From CATOSD01 sp965203135 (GTDB lineage: Bacteria > Chloroflexota > Dehalococcoidia > Lucifugimonadales > CATOSD01): a stretch of DNA of 64,000 bases. Below, piece by piece: positions 41,795 to 51,742 of this stretch (position 1 is its first letter; every line of letters starts with the position of its first letter). The stretch lies in the NCBI GenBank assembly GCA_965203135.1, contig CBDBBO010000002.1, forward strand, positions 248,001 to 312,000, written 5' to 3'. The notes under the pieces were generated by a model, which saw nothing but the letters and a program-made list of their open reading frames with translations, ran no database searches and was not told where the DNA came from. The translations under genes were made by a program, and so were the position numbers.

Positions 41795-43099
41795 ATGCAA
41801 GCAGCTACCATTTATCGACGGTTCGCCGAGAGAAACCTGGCGGAGGCGCTGGCCGACTCACCCGCGGTGCTCGTGCACGGACCGAGACAGTGCGGCAAGA
41901 CGACCCTTGCCCGAATGATCGGCGATTCCCTGGGCTACGACTACATCAGCTTCGACGACGAGGTGGCGCGCGCGGCAGCGGCGGCCGATCCGGCGGGTTT
42001 CGTGGCAGGGCTGTCGGAGCACGCCATCCTCGATGAGATACAGCGCGTCCCCGAACTCTTCACCGCTCTGAAGCTGGAGATAGACCGCCGCCGCGCTCCC
42101 GGCAGATTCCTGCTGACCGGCTCTTCGCAGGTCCTGCTGCTGCCCGCGCTGTCGGACTCGCTGGCCGGACGGCTGGAAGTGCTGAGACTACATCCGCTCT
42201 CGCAGACCGAGGTGCATGGGAGCGCGCCTAATTTTCTCGACGACCTGTTTCGCGGGCAGTTTCAGACTTCCGCGAATTCTCGACTTGGCGACGATCTCTC
42301 ATCCCGAATAGCCGGAGGCGGATACCCGGCAGCGCTGGCGCGGCCCACGCCCAGACGCCGCGCAAACTGGTACCGCAGCTACACCGAGACGCAGCTCCAA
42401 AGAGACGTCCGGGACATATCCAGGATCAGCGATCTCGGTGTACTCCCGAGATTACTCGGAGCGGCAGCCTCTCAGACGGCCCGGCTGTTCAACCTGTCCG
42501 ACCTGGCGTCCCCTTTCCAACTCAGCCGCCCGACCATTGGATACTATGTGCAGCTCCTGGAGCGCCTGTTCCTCATCGACAGGCTGCCGCCGTGGTACAC
42601 CAACAGGCTCAACCGCATGGTAAAGACTCCCAAGCTTCACCTGGGAGACACCGGCGTGGGGTGCGCCTTGCTCGGCCTAAGCCCCGACGCACTGTCCCGT
42701 GACCGCGCGCTGTTGGGTCAGATGCTGGAGACGTTCGTGTTCCAGGAGCTGAGACGCCAGGCCATCTGTGAGGAGCAGCCCTTGTCGTTCTACCACTACC
42801 GCGACAAGGACAAGGTGGAGGTCGACATGGTAATCGAGCGGGGGGCAGCAGCAGTGGTCGGAGTAGAGGTGAAGGCCGCGGCTACGGTCACGCCGTCCGA
42901 TTTTCGGGGATTGCGCAAGTTGAGGAAGGCCGCCGGGGACCGGTTCGCCTCCGGTGTCGTGCTGTACGACGGCGAGGTGACCGCCAGCTTCGGAGAAGGT
43001 ATGTTTGCCGTTCCCATTCGCTCGCTGTGCGAGGGGCGCAGCGTGGGGCTGGGCTCCTTACGTTCTGGGGATGGATCGTCTGGCGCATTAGTCGGGTGA
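41795..43099 (+). CDS. AAA ATPase with DUF4143 domain
   Basis: 434 residues from ATG 41795. Walker A is VLVHGPRQCGKTTLARM and Walker B HAILDEIQRVPEL, followed by LLTGSSQVLLLPALSDSLAGR. A winged-helix-like region leads into DUF4143: LFLIDRLPPWYTNRLNRMVKTPKLHLGDTGV, then KVEVDMVIE and VVGVEVKAAATVT, an E-x-D ... E-x-K arrangement like restriction-fold nucleases. Reading could extend upstream in frame, but that runs through the repeat array. The family is widespread, often mobile, with unproved function. Five 23-bp repeats precede it and an LRR gene lies convergent. Confidence 0.9.
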   Translation: MQAATIYRRFAERNLAEALADSPAVLVHGPRQCGKTTLARMIGDSLGYDYISFDDEVARAAAAADPAGFVAGLSEHAILDEIQRVPELFTALKLEIDRRRAPGRFLLTGSSQVLLLPALSDSLAGRLEVLRLHPLSQTEVHGSAPNFLDDLFRGQFQTSANSRLGDDLSSRIAGGGYPAALARPTPRRRANWYRSYTETQLQRDVRDISRISDLGVLPRLLGAAASQTARLFNLSDLASPFQLSRPTIGYYVQLLERLFLIDRLPPWYTNRLNRMVKTPKLHLGDTGVGCALLGLSPDALSRDRALLGQMLETFVFQELRRQAICEEQPLSFYHYRDKDKVEVDMVIERGAAAVVGVEVKAAATVTPSDFRGLRKLRKAAGDRFASGVVLYDGEVTASFGEGMFAVPIRSLCEGRSVGLGSLRSGDGSSGALVG

Positions 43100-43860
43100 C
43101 ATAATCGCAGTGTGGACGGCAGTGGTCAGGAACTCGGTTATGTTCAGTCGCGACGCCCAGCGTCGCCAGGACTAGCTGGAGGGTGCAGCCGAGAACTCCA
43201 CACCGTGAGTGTTCTCGATTTCGTGCGGTCTAACACACCTGCGTGTGCCGAACGGCGTTGGACACGGCGTCTAAGGGACGTCACAGACTGGCAGACCAAG
43301 CTCGTGAAGGTCATTGACAGCCGTATCGCCCAAGCCCTCCGGTATGCACCCGGAGAACTGGTTCCCCCCAAGGAGCAACCTCTCGAGCTTCGTCAATTTT
43401 GCCAGCTCGAGCGGTATCTCCCCGGTCAATTGATTCATTCTGAGATCCAGTATACTGATGCCGCTCAGGTTTCCCAATTCGGGCGGTATCTTCCCGGTCA
43501 GATTGTTCCAGCCGAGTTCCAGCGAGTAAGAGTTGGATAGGTTACCCAGCTCAGGCGGTATCTCTCCACTCAACTGGTTTCCATCGAGACGCAATACCCT
43601 TAATCTGGTCATGTTCCCAAGCTCGGGGGGTATCTCCCCACTCAACCGATTGTTGCTCAATTCGATCGAGTTCAAGCTAGCTAGGTTGCCCAGTTGTGGC
43701 GGAATGCTCCCGCTCAGGCTGTTGTTCCACAGGCGTAGAGTTTCGAGATTGGAGAGTCTTCCCAGTTCAGGAGGTATCTCTCCGCTCAGATCGTTGTGTC
43801 CGAGGTCCAGCCAAGTAAGGTTGGCAAGGTTCCCGAGTTCGGGAGGTATCTCTCCTCTAA

Positions 43861-44791
43861 GAAACTATCTCAAAACGGACAGGCGCCGCTTTCGCCGGAA
43901 CCACAATAGCGCACATGCGAGTTGCACCAGTCCGAGGTAGTTGGCCGCCTTTTTGTCGTAGCGAATCAAGACCGCACGGCACTTCGACAACCACGCCAGC
44001 GTCCGTTCTACAACCCAGCGGCGAGCCGGATACCGCTTGACCCCCGAGACGTCCAGCTTCTCCTCGCCGATGCGTCGGATGTGCTCCCTATAGCCGTGTC
44101 TGGCGGCAGCCTCACGGCCTGAAGGATTGTCATACCCTTTGTCCAGACACAAGTGTTGGGGTTCCTCCTCAGTGGGCTGTGGTCGTTCGACCACAATCGC
44201 GTCCAGGGTCGCCTCCAACAGCTTTGCATCGTGTACGTTCGCTCCAGCAACCACAATGCTCAATGGGCCGCCCTCTGCGTCCACAAGCAGACTCCGCTTG
44301 GAGCCAGCCTTGCCACGGTCCGTCGGGTTGGGTCCAATCAAGTCCCCCCAAAACGAGCTTTGCCCATGGCGCCGTCTGCTGCCTGCCATTCCCAGTCTAC
44401 ACCGACCAACTCTTCGCACCCTTCCACCAGGGCTCCCCATATCCGCCGCAAGACACCCGTCTCCACCCACCGCTGAAAGGTGCGATGGATGGTGCTGTCG
44501 TCTCCGAGTTCCTTTGGCATTCGGTTCCATTGACACCCGCTGCGCAAGCGGAAGATGATGCCGTTGAGCATCTGCCGAGGGTCTGCGCGCTTGCGGCCCC
44601 TGGCCTTGGGCGGGTCTACCTCCAGGATGATGGGTTCAACGAGCTCCCACAGTTCGTCCGGCACTTCCCAGATGGTTCCTAACGTCTCCTGCTTCGACAT
44701 TAAGGTCTCTCCTGATCGTTTTGGAGAAACCATACGATTCGTCCCTCAAATCCCTCAATGCACTTGTGGGTCAGCATTTTGAGATAGTTTC
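43861..44791 (-). mobile_element. IS5-family insertion sequence (931 bp) within the LRR gene
   Basis: Ends GAAACTATCTCAAAA and its complement; 3-bp target duplication TAA (43858-43860 and 44792-44794), the TNA type. It holds a two-frame transposase. The end GAAACTATCTCAAAATGCTGACC recurs at 63978-64000, so a second copy begins there. Confidence 0.92.
43865..44700 (-). CDS. IS5-family transposase, two frames joined by a -1 frameshift
   Basis: The first frame starts at 44700 (MSKQETLGTIWEVPDELWELV) after AGGAGAG and contains VDWEWQAADGAMGKARF. Near 44342-44351 a T4-G6 run allows a -1 slip into the second frame, which runs FWGDLIGPNPTDRGKAGSK, then IVVAGANVHDAKLLEA (Asp) and ARRWVVERTLAWLSKCR (Glu). 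Its stop lies in the terminal repeat. This is the usual IS5-subgroup arrangement of an active enzyme. Confidence 0.85.
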
Positions 44792-47102
44792 TAAGTCGGT
44801 TGCGAGAAAGTTGGAGACTCGTGAGATTGATGAGCTCGGCTAGTTCGGGAGGTATCTCACCGGTCAACTGATTGACCTGGAGGTCCAGTCCACGTAAGCT
44901 CCGCATCCCGGCCAACTCGCGTGGGATGTTGCCGGTAAGCCTGTTCTCCCAGAGTTCCAAAGCCTGAACATTGGTGAGATTGCCCAGATATCTGGGAATT
45001 TCGCCGTTTAGCTGGTTCCTGCCAAGACGCAACCATGTCAATTTATACAGGCTTCCCAGCGTGGACGGAATCTCACCAACCAGCGAGTTTCCTGAAAGGA
45101 ATAGCCTCCTGAGTTCGGATAAGCTCCCGAGTTCAGAGGGTATCTCGCCTGTTAACCTGTTTTCCTCTAGCTCCAATACGCGAATACGTCCTAGTGGTTC
45201 GGTGTACACTCCGTGCCAGCTACCCAATGGAGCATTGCTCACCCAGTTCCTGCTGTTTTCCCATTCCTCCCCGTTGGTCGCATAGTAGAGCGCCGCAAGC
45301 GGTGGCAGGTCTATGGCGTCGGACGTGACTGCGTCTACAATCGGCCCGCCGTGATATCGTCGGTAGGCTGTCTTAAAGGCCTCTTCGTTCCCGGCTGACA
45401 CGCTCGATTGGAAAGCCTGATAAATGGTCTCTTCATCGAGATACGGCTTGGTTAGCGACTGGCTGTGCAGGTCGCTCAGGGCCGCAGACAGTGCTTCTCG
45501 CCCCATGGCTGCATACATCGCCAGCAGGAATCTCTCACCTATGTAATAGTCGCACTGTTTCCCGCCCCAGTCTTCTATTTGAAGTTGAATATTCTTCCTG
45601 TCACATCCCTCGGAAGACTCCAGATACTCCAGACGCTGTTCAAGCGAGTCGCCACCGGTTTGGGCCAGTGTGTATGCCTCCAGGAACTGTGCCGCGCCTT
45701 CAGTGAGCCAGGCAGGTCCCACCAAATAGTAGTGGTGGCCTATTTCGTGATAGAGGGATCCCCTTGAAGGGCCGGATTCAGTTTTTGCTGCCAGTATGAG
45801 TGAAGTTATGTAGACACTACCGCCGCCGGACACACTCATATGAACCTTTCCTCCCACACGCCAGATGCCTGGCTCAACGAGTAGGGTAACCAAGTCTGTA
45901 ACTGGAAACGGCACACCCATGAACCCTTCTATGGCCCTCACCCCCTCTTCCAGCGATGCTAGCGTGTGGTCTCCTGGGGACAGAGGAGTGTGGCTGACAA
46001 CGATAAGCTCTACATCGCCGGCAAGAGGAAGCGTTACCTGCGCCGCCTCAACGTAGTGAGTCTTGATGAGGGCTTGTCTGAACTCGGTGGAACTCAAGGC
46101 AATGGCGTAAACTAGGGCCGCTTCCAGGTCGTCCAGACCGTCGCTGAACCATGGCTGTGCATCGAGTTGTGCCAGCAAGGCCCAATTGTCGTTATTTTCA
46201 GGAGGGTCCCAAGACAATGAGCTGAAGACATTCAGTACGTACTCGTCCCGTTGCCTGAAGGGCGGTCCCATGAATGGTTCCTTGGTTACCTGCATCGCCA
46301 ACTGCAGATTTCTGCCGGCCAGTATGCGAAGACTGAGGAGAGCATGCTGCTCCACTGTCGTGATGCCGTCGGGTACCCACCATAGATTGAGCACATCCCT
46401 CGCAAATGGCGGGTGTTCGCCAAGCAGACCCATAATCGACGTGATCGCGGAAGACTCGGCCGCGGTAACTCCGTCGATGACCCAAGGGAAGCCTAACATC
46501 AGGGCAACCGATTCCACGTCGATTGAGGACATATACCTTAGAGAGTCTGCGGCGAGAGTCTCCCACTTGGTAGCGCCATCGGCGAGCCAGGGCATCGCGT
46601 CGATAGCGGCGTGCAATTCAGCGGTTGTCACCGTGGTCGCGTGCGGAGTATGCCTGGCTGTCACGGTCGGAGTTGGTGTGAGGGTCGCGGAAAGCGCAAC
46701 GGACGCAATCGGCGTAGTCGGCGTGTCGACCGGCTGCGCTGTAGCAGTTGGATTCAGTGTGTGTGGGGTTGCGGTTACGGTCGGTGTGGGCGTGGCGGAA
46801 GGCGTCTCGGAATCAACTAGTGGAGTCGACGTGCCGACCGGCTGCGCTGTGGCAGTGGGATTCGGTGTGCGTGTTGCCGCCGCGATTGCTGTCGGCGTAG
46901 CTCTCACGCGTGGCTCAACGACGCCGGTCGCGTACGCCGTCTGCGTCGGCTCGGGAGCTGCGGTTGGCGGTGGAGTCGCGGTTGGCCGAGGTACGGCACT
47001 TGAAGCGAGGCCGCCGGCCGAGTTCCGTCCGCAACCGAACGCGCCCAGGACGACAACGAGTGCAAAGAGCAACAGGACCGTGGAGTGGAAACGGAAAGAC
47101 AT

Positions 47103-47494
47103 GAACTCGTCCCGCCTAGTACATGATACCTGCCCCGGTAACTGCGTTCATTTGCACCATCCGTTCACAGCCCGGTTAGCGAGTGAGGCGGGCCCATGAT
47201 ACTTCCGCCTCTCAGGCCGAATCTTATTTGACGCCAATTGCTCCCGACCAGCGGCGCTCGATTGGCCGAAGCCTTCAAGCACTCGCCTCGGTCTCATGCT
47301 AACTTGCCGAATGCTGCAATTCAAAGCAAAACGCTAGTTTGGATGCGGTCCAGAGGAACTGACTTTGGGTATCTGATCCGGTGCAATGTCGGCCGCGCGC
47401 CTAGCAAATGTCTGTGAGTCCTCTGAAACTTACAGAGCCAACCTCAACTGAGGGCTAGAACCGAGTGGGGAAGCAGCTCGTAGTGTCATACGCT
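47103..47494. other. Intergenic region without recognised features
   Basis: About 390 bp between the LRR lipoprotein start and tRNA-Arg. No conserved ORF, hairpin with U-tract or clear promoter is seen on either strand. The LRR gene promoter should lie here. Confidence 0.4.
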
Positions 47495-47570
47495 TGGTAC
47501 CCCTGCCCGGACTCGAACCGGGGCACTCGGTTTAGGAAACCGATGCTCTATCCGCCTGAGCTACAGGGGC
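47495..47570 (-). tRNA. tRNA-Arg (anticodon CCT)
   Basis: The minus strand folds as a full cloverleaf: acceptor GCCCCTG/CAGGGGT (one G-U), D-arm GCTCAGGCGGATAGAGC, anticodon stem TCGGT/ACCGA with loop TTCCTAA, and T-arm CCCCGGTTCGAGTCCGGG. The anticodon CCT reads AGG. The CCA end appears to be encoded (ACCA after the acceptor stem). It is not next to an integrase. Confidence 0.97.
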
Positions 47571-47679
47571 TTGACAGGGCCGCCGGCCACGCTACCTGAG
47601 CGCGCGCTGCCGGGAGTGCCGCTTAACATGATACTACGCTGGGCGTTCAGCAGACAACGTGAATGCCCGGCTGCGCACC

Positions 47680-48474
47680 CTAGCCGCCTCGGTCGCGTGC
47701 GGGGTGCGGGCGAAGGCCGGTTACGGTGTTGACGAAGGCTGCGCTTTTGAGCTCGCGATCGAGAATGTGTCGCACGTACAGGTGACACAGGCGCTCCAGT
47801 TCGGCCGCAACGCCCGCCGACGCCCTGAGCCTGGCGGACTCCCCAAGCTCCGGCGTGCGCTGGAGGTATCGCAACACCTTCATGCCCTCCAGCGACACCC
47901 GTGTGAGCGGGTCGCCTGAGCCCGTCCTGCAATCGGGACAGAGGACGCCCCCCAGCGCGTTGCTGAAGGTGTGGCCGGACGGCTGAAGCTCGGCGCGGCA
48001 CTCCACGCACCAGAACAACTCCGGACGATAGCCGGAGTGCTCCAGCAGCATCAACTCGAAGTGGCGAAGCAGCAGCGGCGCCTCCTGCCCGGCGTCCAGC
48101 AGGGTCAGCGCCTCCAGCAGCAGCCGGTAGACCGGCAGGTTGGGAGACCGGTCGATGCTGAAACGATCGACCAGTTCGGCGGCGTACATGGCCCGCGAAA
48201 GGGAGCGGAGTTGGCTGTGGAGTCCCGCGAAGACTTGGACCGCCTGGGCGTCGGTAACCGTGTCCAGAGTCCTTCCCTGCGCCAGCGATACCCGAACGAG
48301 GTTCAGCAGTTCCAGGTGTCCGCCCGTCTTACTGCCCGGACGTCGCACACCCTTCGCGACGGCGCCCAGTTTGCCAAGGTGGGGAGTGAACAATGTGAGG
48401 ACGCGGTCCGTCTCGCCCAGAGACGTCTGCCTGACCACAATGGCTTCGGTGCTGTATGTTCTAAAGCGCGGCAT
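47680..48474 (-). CDS. recO: DNA repair protein RecO
   Basis: 264 residues. The N-terminal OB fold is FRTYSTEAIVVRQTSLGETDRVLTLFTPHLGKLGAVAKGVRR. A zinc finger (CVEC ... LCPDC) lies in the C-terminal half with a helical bundle. RecO anneals SSB-coated DNA and works with RecR to load RecA. recR is encoded 87 bases upstream in the same direction. The Arg/Gly-rich end (HPARDRGG) is extra. Length and motifs are normal. Confidence 0.95.
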   Translation of the reverse strand: MPRFRTYSTEAIVVRQTSLGETDRVLTLFTPHLGKLGAVAKGVRRPGSKTGGHLELLNLVRVSLAQGRTLDTVTDAQAVQVFAGLHSQLRSLSRAMYAAELVDRFSIDRSPNLPVYRLLLEALTLLDAGQEAPLLLRHFELMLLEHSGYRPELFWCVECRAELQPSGHTFSNALGGVLCPDCRTGSGDPLTRVSLEGMKVLRYLQRTPELGESARLRASAGVAAELERLCHLYVRHILDRELKSAAFVNTVTGLRPHPARDRGG

Positions 48475-48561
48475 CAGCGTTCAGACGTCGGAAGGAGAGC
48501 GTGAAGCGGATCCCGCCGTTGGGAAGACGAGGCCGGTGTACGTCGATGGCCGCGCACCGCC

Positions 48562-49176
48562 CTAGGCGAAGTCCTGTCGGCCCTCGATGGCGCGGCCCAA
48601 CGTCAGCACGTCGGCGTACTCAAGGTCGCCGCCCACGGGCAGTCCTCTCGCGGGACGGGTCACGCGCGGCACCAGGGGAGCGATGAGGCGCTGGATGTAC
48701 ATTGACGTGGCCTCGCCTTCGAGGTTGGGGTTGGTCGCGAGTATGACTTCCTGAACAGACTCCTTGTCAAGCCTGGGGAGCAGGTGTCGAATGCGGAGGT
48801 CGTCGGGGCCTATGCCGTTCATTGGCGATATGACGCCGTGGAGCACATGGTACAGGCCGCGATAGGAGCCGGTCCGCTCAAGCGCCACGACGTCCAGCGC
48901 CTCTTCCACCACGCAAATGCGCGAGCGGTCGCGATTCGGGTTGGCGCAGATGGCGCAGGGCTGGGTGTCGGCGATGTTGTAGCACTGCGAGCACAGGATG
49001 ATGTGCTCCTTCACCGCGACTATCGCGTCGGCGAGAGCGCGCGCGTCCTCTTCCGGCATTCTTATCAAGTAGAACGTCAGCCGGTTGGCCATCTTGGGGC
49101 CGATTCCGGGGAGCTTGTGGAACTCCTCCACCAGCCTGGTTACCGGCGCGGCCGCCGGCACTCCGTCTGTCGTCAT
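48562..49176 (-). CDS. recR: Recombination protein RecR
   Basis: 204 residues. A helix-hairpin-helix (FHKLPGIGPKMANRLTF) opens the chain, then a C4 zinc finger (CSQCYNIADTQPCAIC) and a Toprim domain (RICVVEEALDVVALERTGSYRGLYHVL and GEATSMYIQRLI), with a Walker-B-like end. It forms a clamp with RecO or RecF on gapped DNA. It follows ybaB by 45 bases in the order dnaX-ybaB-recR common in bacteria. No unusual change is seen. Confidence 0.96.
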   Translation of the reverse strand: MTTDGVPAAAPVTRLVEEFHKLPGIGPKMANRLTFYLIRMPEEDARALADAIVAVKEHIILCSQCYNIADTQPCAICANPNRDRSRICVVEEALDVVALERTGSYRGLYHVLHGVISPMNGIGPDDLRIRHLLPRLDKESVQEVILATNPNLEGEATSMYIQRLIAPLVPRVTRPARGLPVGGDLEYADVLTLGRAIEGRQDFA

Positions 49177-49221
49177 GGCGTAACCTGGTTCGTCGTGTTT
49201 CGGGCGCCGCCGGGTGCGTCG

Positions 49222-49527
49222 TTAGGTGAGGCCGGGGATGTTCAGGCCGCCGGTGATGGCGCTCATCTTCTGGGCGGCGAGCTGCTGGGCCTTGCTGAGA
49301 CCCTCGTTGACTGCGGCGAGCACCAGGTCCTCGAGCATGTCCACGTCCTCGGGCGAGACGACCTCGGGGTCTATCGTGACGGACTGCACCGCCAGCTTGC
49401 CGGTGACTACGACGGTAACCATCCCGCCGCCAGCGCTGGCTTCGACCGTCTCCGTCTCCAGCTCCTGCTCGAGCTTGGCCATGCGCTGCTGTAGCTGCTG
49501 GGCCTGTCTCATCATCCTTCGGTTCAT
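49222..49527 (-). CDS. ybaB: Nucleoid-associated protein YbaB/EbfC
   Basis: 101 residues. NRRMMRQAQQLQQRMAKLEQELETETVEASAGGGMVTV is the family signature, split here into two alpha helices and the central strand pair; SVTIDPEVVSPEDVDMLEDLV follows. The protein dimerises and binds DNA. Its ATG shares one base with the dnaX stop (TGATG), the conserved dnaX-ybaB coupling. recR follows. Confidence 0.95.
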   Translation of the reverse strand: MNRRMMRQAQQLQQRMAKLEQELETETVEASAGGGMVTVVVTGKLAVQSVTIDPEVVSPEDVDMLEDLVLAAVNEGLSKAQQLAAQKMSAITGGLNIPGLT

Positions 49528-51134
49528 CAAGGTGTCTCGACCTCCTGCTCGCTTGTGACAGTTGCCCCCATCTGTTGCGCGGCCCTGACCAGATAGCTGC
49601 TGTTGGAGGCGCTTCGATTGACCGCGCCGTTGGCGCCGTCTGCCATTGCCAGCCTGACCTCGTATGTATCGTCCAGCGCCTTCGAGAGCGCCTGCTGCAG
49701 TTCTTGGCGGCTGGCGCGATTGCCAAGCTCCTGCTCGGTGCGCTCCATGAGAAAGCTGTGCGCGAATTTCAGCGTGATGACGCCGTCCTGTATGTCCCGC
49801 TCTTTGCAGTCGCGCAGCAGGGCGGCCAGATTGTAGGTCTCGCCGACGTGGCGCAAGGAGTGCACCACCTCCCGCCACCGGGCCTCCAGTTTGGCGGCCG
49901 GGGCCATGTTCGCGTACTCCGGCGAGCTCACGTCCACGCGAGGCGCGGATACCGGCGGGGGCTGCCGTGTCGCGGGCCTCGGCTGAGGCGCCGGCGTGTA
50001 TGAGCGCCGCGGGGCGGACTGCCTCGCCGGGGTTGGCGTGGCCGCGACGGGTGAGGCCGGCGCCGGCTCGGTGCAGGACTCGACCAGCGCCAGCTCAAGC
50101 GGCAGCGGGGAGAATGCGTCACGGCGAAGGTCCGCCTTGCCGAAGCTCTTCAGCGCCCCGACGAGCTTTTCGAGCGGGGCTTCTCCGGCCACGGCCCTCA
50201 GCCGGGAGGTGGTCTCCTCCGAGAAGGCCAGAGGAGCTTCGCCGACCGCGGACAGCAGCATCGCGCCGCGAAGGTGCTCGATCACGCCCGCCAGAAGGTG
50301 CCTCAGGTCGCTGCCGTCCCGCGTGAATTGGTCGATGAGGGCCAGCCCGTCCTTGACGTTGCCGCTCGCGACGTGTTCGACCAGTCGCAGCGCGTGCTCG
50401 TCTCCGCCCATGCCCAGCATATCCCGCAGGCGTGCGCCAGTCAGGGCGCCGTTGTACGACACGACCGCCTGCTCCAGCAGGTTCTCGGCGTCTCTCAGGC
50501 TGCCGCTGGCGGCGCGGGCGATGAGCCGCAGTGCCTCGTCGTCGTGCTCGACCTGCTCGGCCGTGCACAGGTCGGCGAGCTTGGCGGTGACGTCGGCGGC
50601 GGAGATGCGCCGGAAATCGTAGCGTTGGCAGCGAGAGATGATTGTCGGGGGCACCTTGTCAGCCTCGGTAGTGGCGAGAATGAAGATAGCGTGGCCGGGG
50701 GGCTCTTCGAGAGTCTTCAGAAGCGCGTTGAATGCTCCACGGGAGAGCATGTGTACTTCGTCTATGATGTAGACTCTGTAGCGGGACTCATTGGGGGTGA
50801 ACGCTATGTTATTGTTCAGTTCGCGGACGTCCTCGACGCCGTTATTGCTCGCCCCGTCGATTTCCACATGGTCCAGGGATCGTCCCTCATTGGAGGCGAC
50901 GCACAGGTGGCAGGCGTTGTCGGGCTCGCCGTCTTCGGGCGCGAGGCAGTTGGCCGCCTTCGCCAGGATGCGGGCCGCGCTGGTCTTGCCGGTGCCCCGG
51001 GGGCCGCAGAACAGGTAAGCGTGAGACACCCTGCCAAGCGCGATGGACCTGCGCAGGGTCTGGGTGACCACTTCCTGGCCCACCAGCTCGCCGAAGGTCC
51101 TGGGCCTCCACTTCCTGTAGAAGACTTCAGTCAT
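49527..51134 (-). CDS. dnaX: DNA polymerase III subunits gamma/tau
   Basis: 535 residues. The clamp-loader ATPase has EVFYRKWRPRTFGELVGQE, Walker A FCGPRGTGKTSAARIL, zinc ligands around CLAPEDGEPDNACHLC, and sensor VYIIDEVHMLSRGAFNALLKTLEEPP. Domain III follows, then a Pro/Ala/Arg linker (about 370-410) and a C-terminal region that binds alpha. It loads the beta clamp and couples polymerases. It overlaps ybeY by 8 bp. A ribosomal frameshift for gamma is not evident by eye. Confidence 0.96.
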   Translation of the reverse strand: MTEVFYRKWRPRTFGELVGQEVVTQTLRRSIALGRVSHAYLFCGPRGTGKTSAARILAKAANCLAPEDGEPDNACHLCVASNEGRSLDHVEIDGASNNGVEDVRELNNNIAFTPNESRYRVYIIDEVHMLSRGAFNALLKTLEEPPGHAIFILATTEADKVPPTIISRCQRYDFRRISAADVTAKLADLCTAEQVEHDDEALRLIARAASGSLRDAENLLEQAVVSYNGALTGARLRDMLGMGGDEHALRLVEHVASGNVKDGLALIDQFTRDGSDLRHLLAGVIEHLRGAMLLSAVGEAPLAFSEETTSRLRAVAGEAPLEKLVGALKSFGKADLRRDAFSPLPLELALVESCTEPAPASPVAATPTPARQSAPRRSYTPAPQPRPATRQPPPVSAPRVDVSSPEYANMAPAAKLEARWREVVHSLRHVGETYNLAALLRDCKERDIQDGVITLKFAHSFLMERTEQELGNRASRQELQQALSKALDDTYEVRLAMADGANGAVNRSASNSSYLVRAAQQMGATVTSEQEVETP

Positions 51135-51684
51135 CGTCTGGGTGTTCTCCCAGAATGAGGACCTCTCTGGCCCTCATCACCGCTTCGTCCTCATCGTTCA
51201 TATGGTCGTAGCCCAGCAGGTGAAGCACACCGTGGGCTACCAGATGGGCCAGTTCGTCGCCGGCGGAACGCCCTTCGCGCCGCGCCTGGCGGAGGGTTTC
51301 CGGGTACGACACGATGACTTCGCCCAGCTCGGATGTATCAAATTCAGGCGTAACGAAGTCGCTGTCGCTGTGCTGCCTGAACACCGGCTCATCCTCTCCA
51401 TAGTATTCCCCTTCGCTTCCGAAAGCAAAGGACAACACGTCGGTAACTTCGTCGATTCCACGATATGTCGCGTTGAGCTCCCGGACTGTGACGTCGTCCG
51501 CGATGACCACGCTGAGCGAGCAGACCCGCGGCAGGTCCTCCAACGCCAGGGCGCGGCGTGCGATGGAGTCGACGTGGGAGACGCTTACAGCGTTCTCGAA
51601 CCGCTCGAAGACATGGACGTCCACACTGTGGCGTGCATTGGTGGTGGGAGAGTGTTCGGGCTGGAGGTCGTCGGCTCTGGGCAT
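51127..51684 (-). CDS. ybeY: Endoribonuclease YbeY
   Basis: 185 residues from the ATG at 51684. The metal site is HLVAHGVLHLLGYDHMND, the H-x3-H-x5-H pattern, and TDVLSFAFG is the conserved strand. YbeY takes part in 16S rRNA 3'-end maturation and ribosome quality control. An acidic insert (EGEYYGEDEPVFRQHSDSD) sits between the two blocks. It lies between hflC and dnaX and overlaps dnaX. The reading frame runs further upstream, but only this start gives a normal length. Confidence 0.93.
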   Translation of the reverse strand: MPRADDLQPEHSPTTNARHSVDVHVFERFENAVSVSHVDSIARRALALEDLPRVCSLSVVIADDVTVRELNATYRGIDEVTDVLSFAFGSEGEYYGEDEPVFRQHSDSDFVTPEFDTSELGEVIVSYPETLRQARREGRSAGDELAHLVAHGVLHLLGYDHMNDEDEAVMRAREVLILGEHPDDD

Positions 51685-51742
51685 AGATCGAGAGCCTGAT
51701 GCACCGAGCCGGCGAGCGGTTTGACGCCAACCGGCGGTGGAC

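Larger units (their letters stand above)
43271..47102 (-). pseudogene. LRR lipoprotein with gluzincin-like metallopeptidase domain, interrupted by an IS5-family element
   Basis: A signal peptide with Cys (VVVLGAFGCGRN) is followed by a long Thr/Pro/Ala linker (about residues 30-165). A middle region carries H452-E-I-G-H456 (LYHEIGHHYYL) and W-L-T-E468-G-A-A, a zinc-peptidase pattern. From about residue 610 there are plant-type LRRs (LELEENRLTGEIP, LRLGRNQLNGEIP). The frame stops in the IS at 44791. On the other side of the IS the LRR continues in phase to 43271, ending in a Cys cap. Removing the IS and one TTA duplication joins NRL to RGEIPPELG without a shift, so the gene was intact until recently. 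Target proteins are unknown. Confidence 0.88.

Noticed and set aside
43112..43540. 142-codon plus-strand frame between the ATPase and the LRR gene
   Set aside because: It is mostly antisense to the LRR repeats, whose periodicity explains it.
47495..47570. tRNA-Arg as an integration site
   Set aside because: No integrase or repeated tRNA 3' end is visible on either side.
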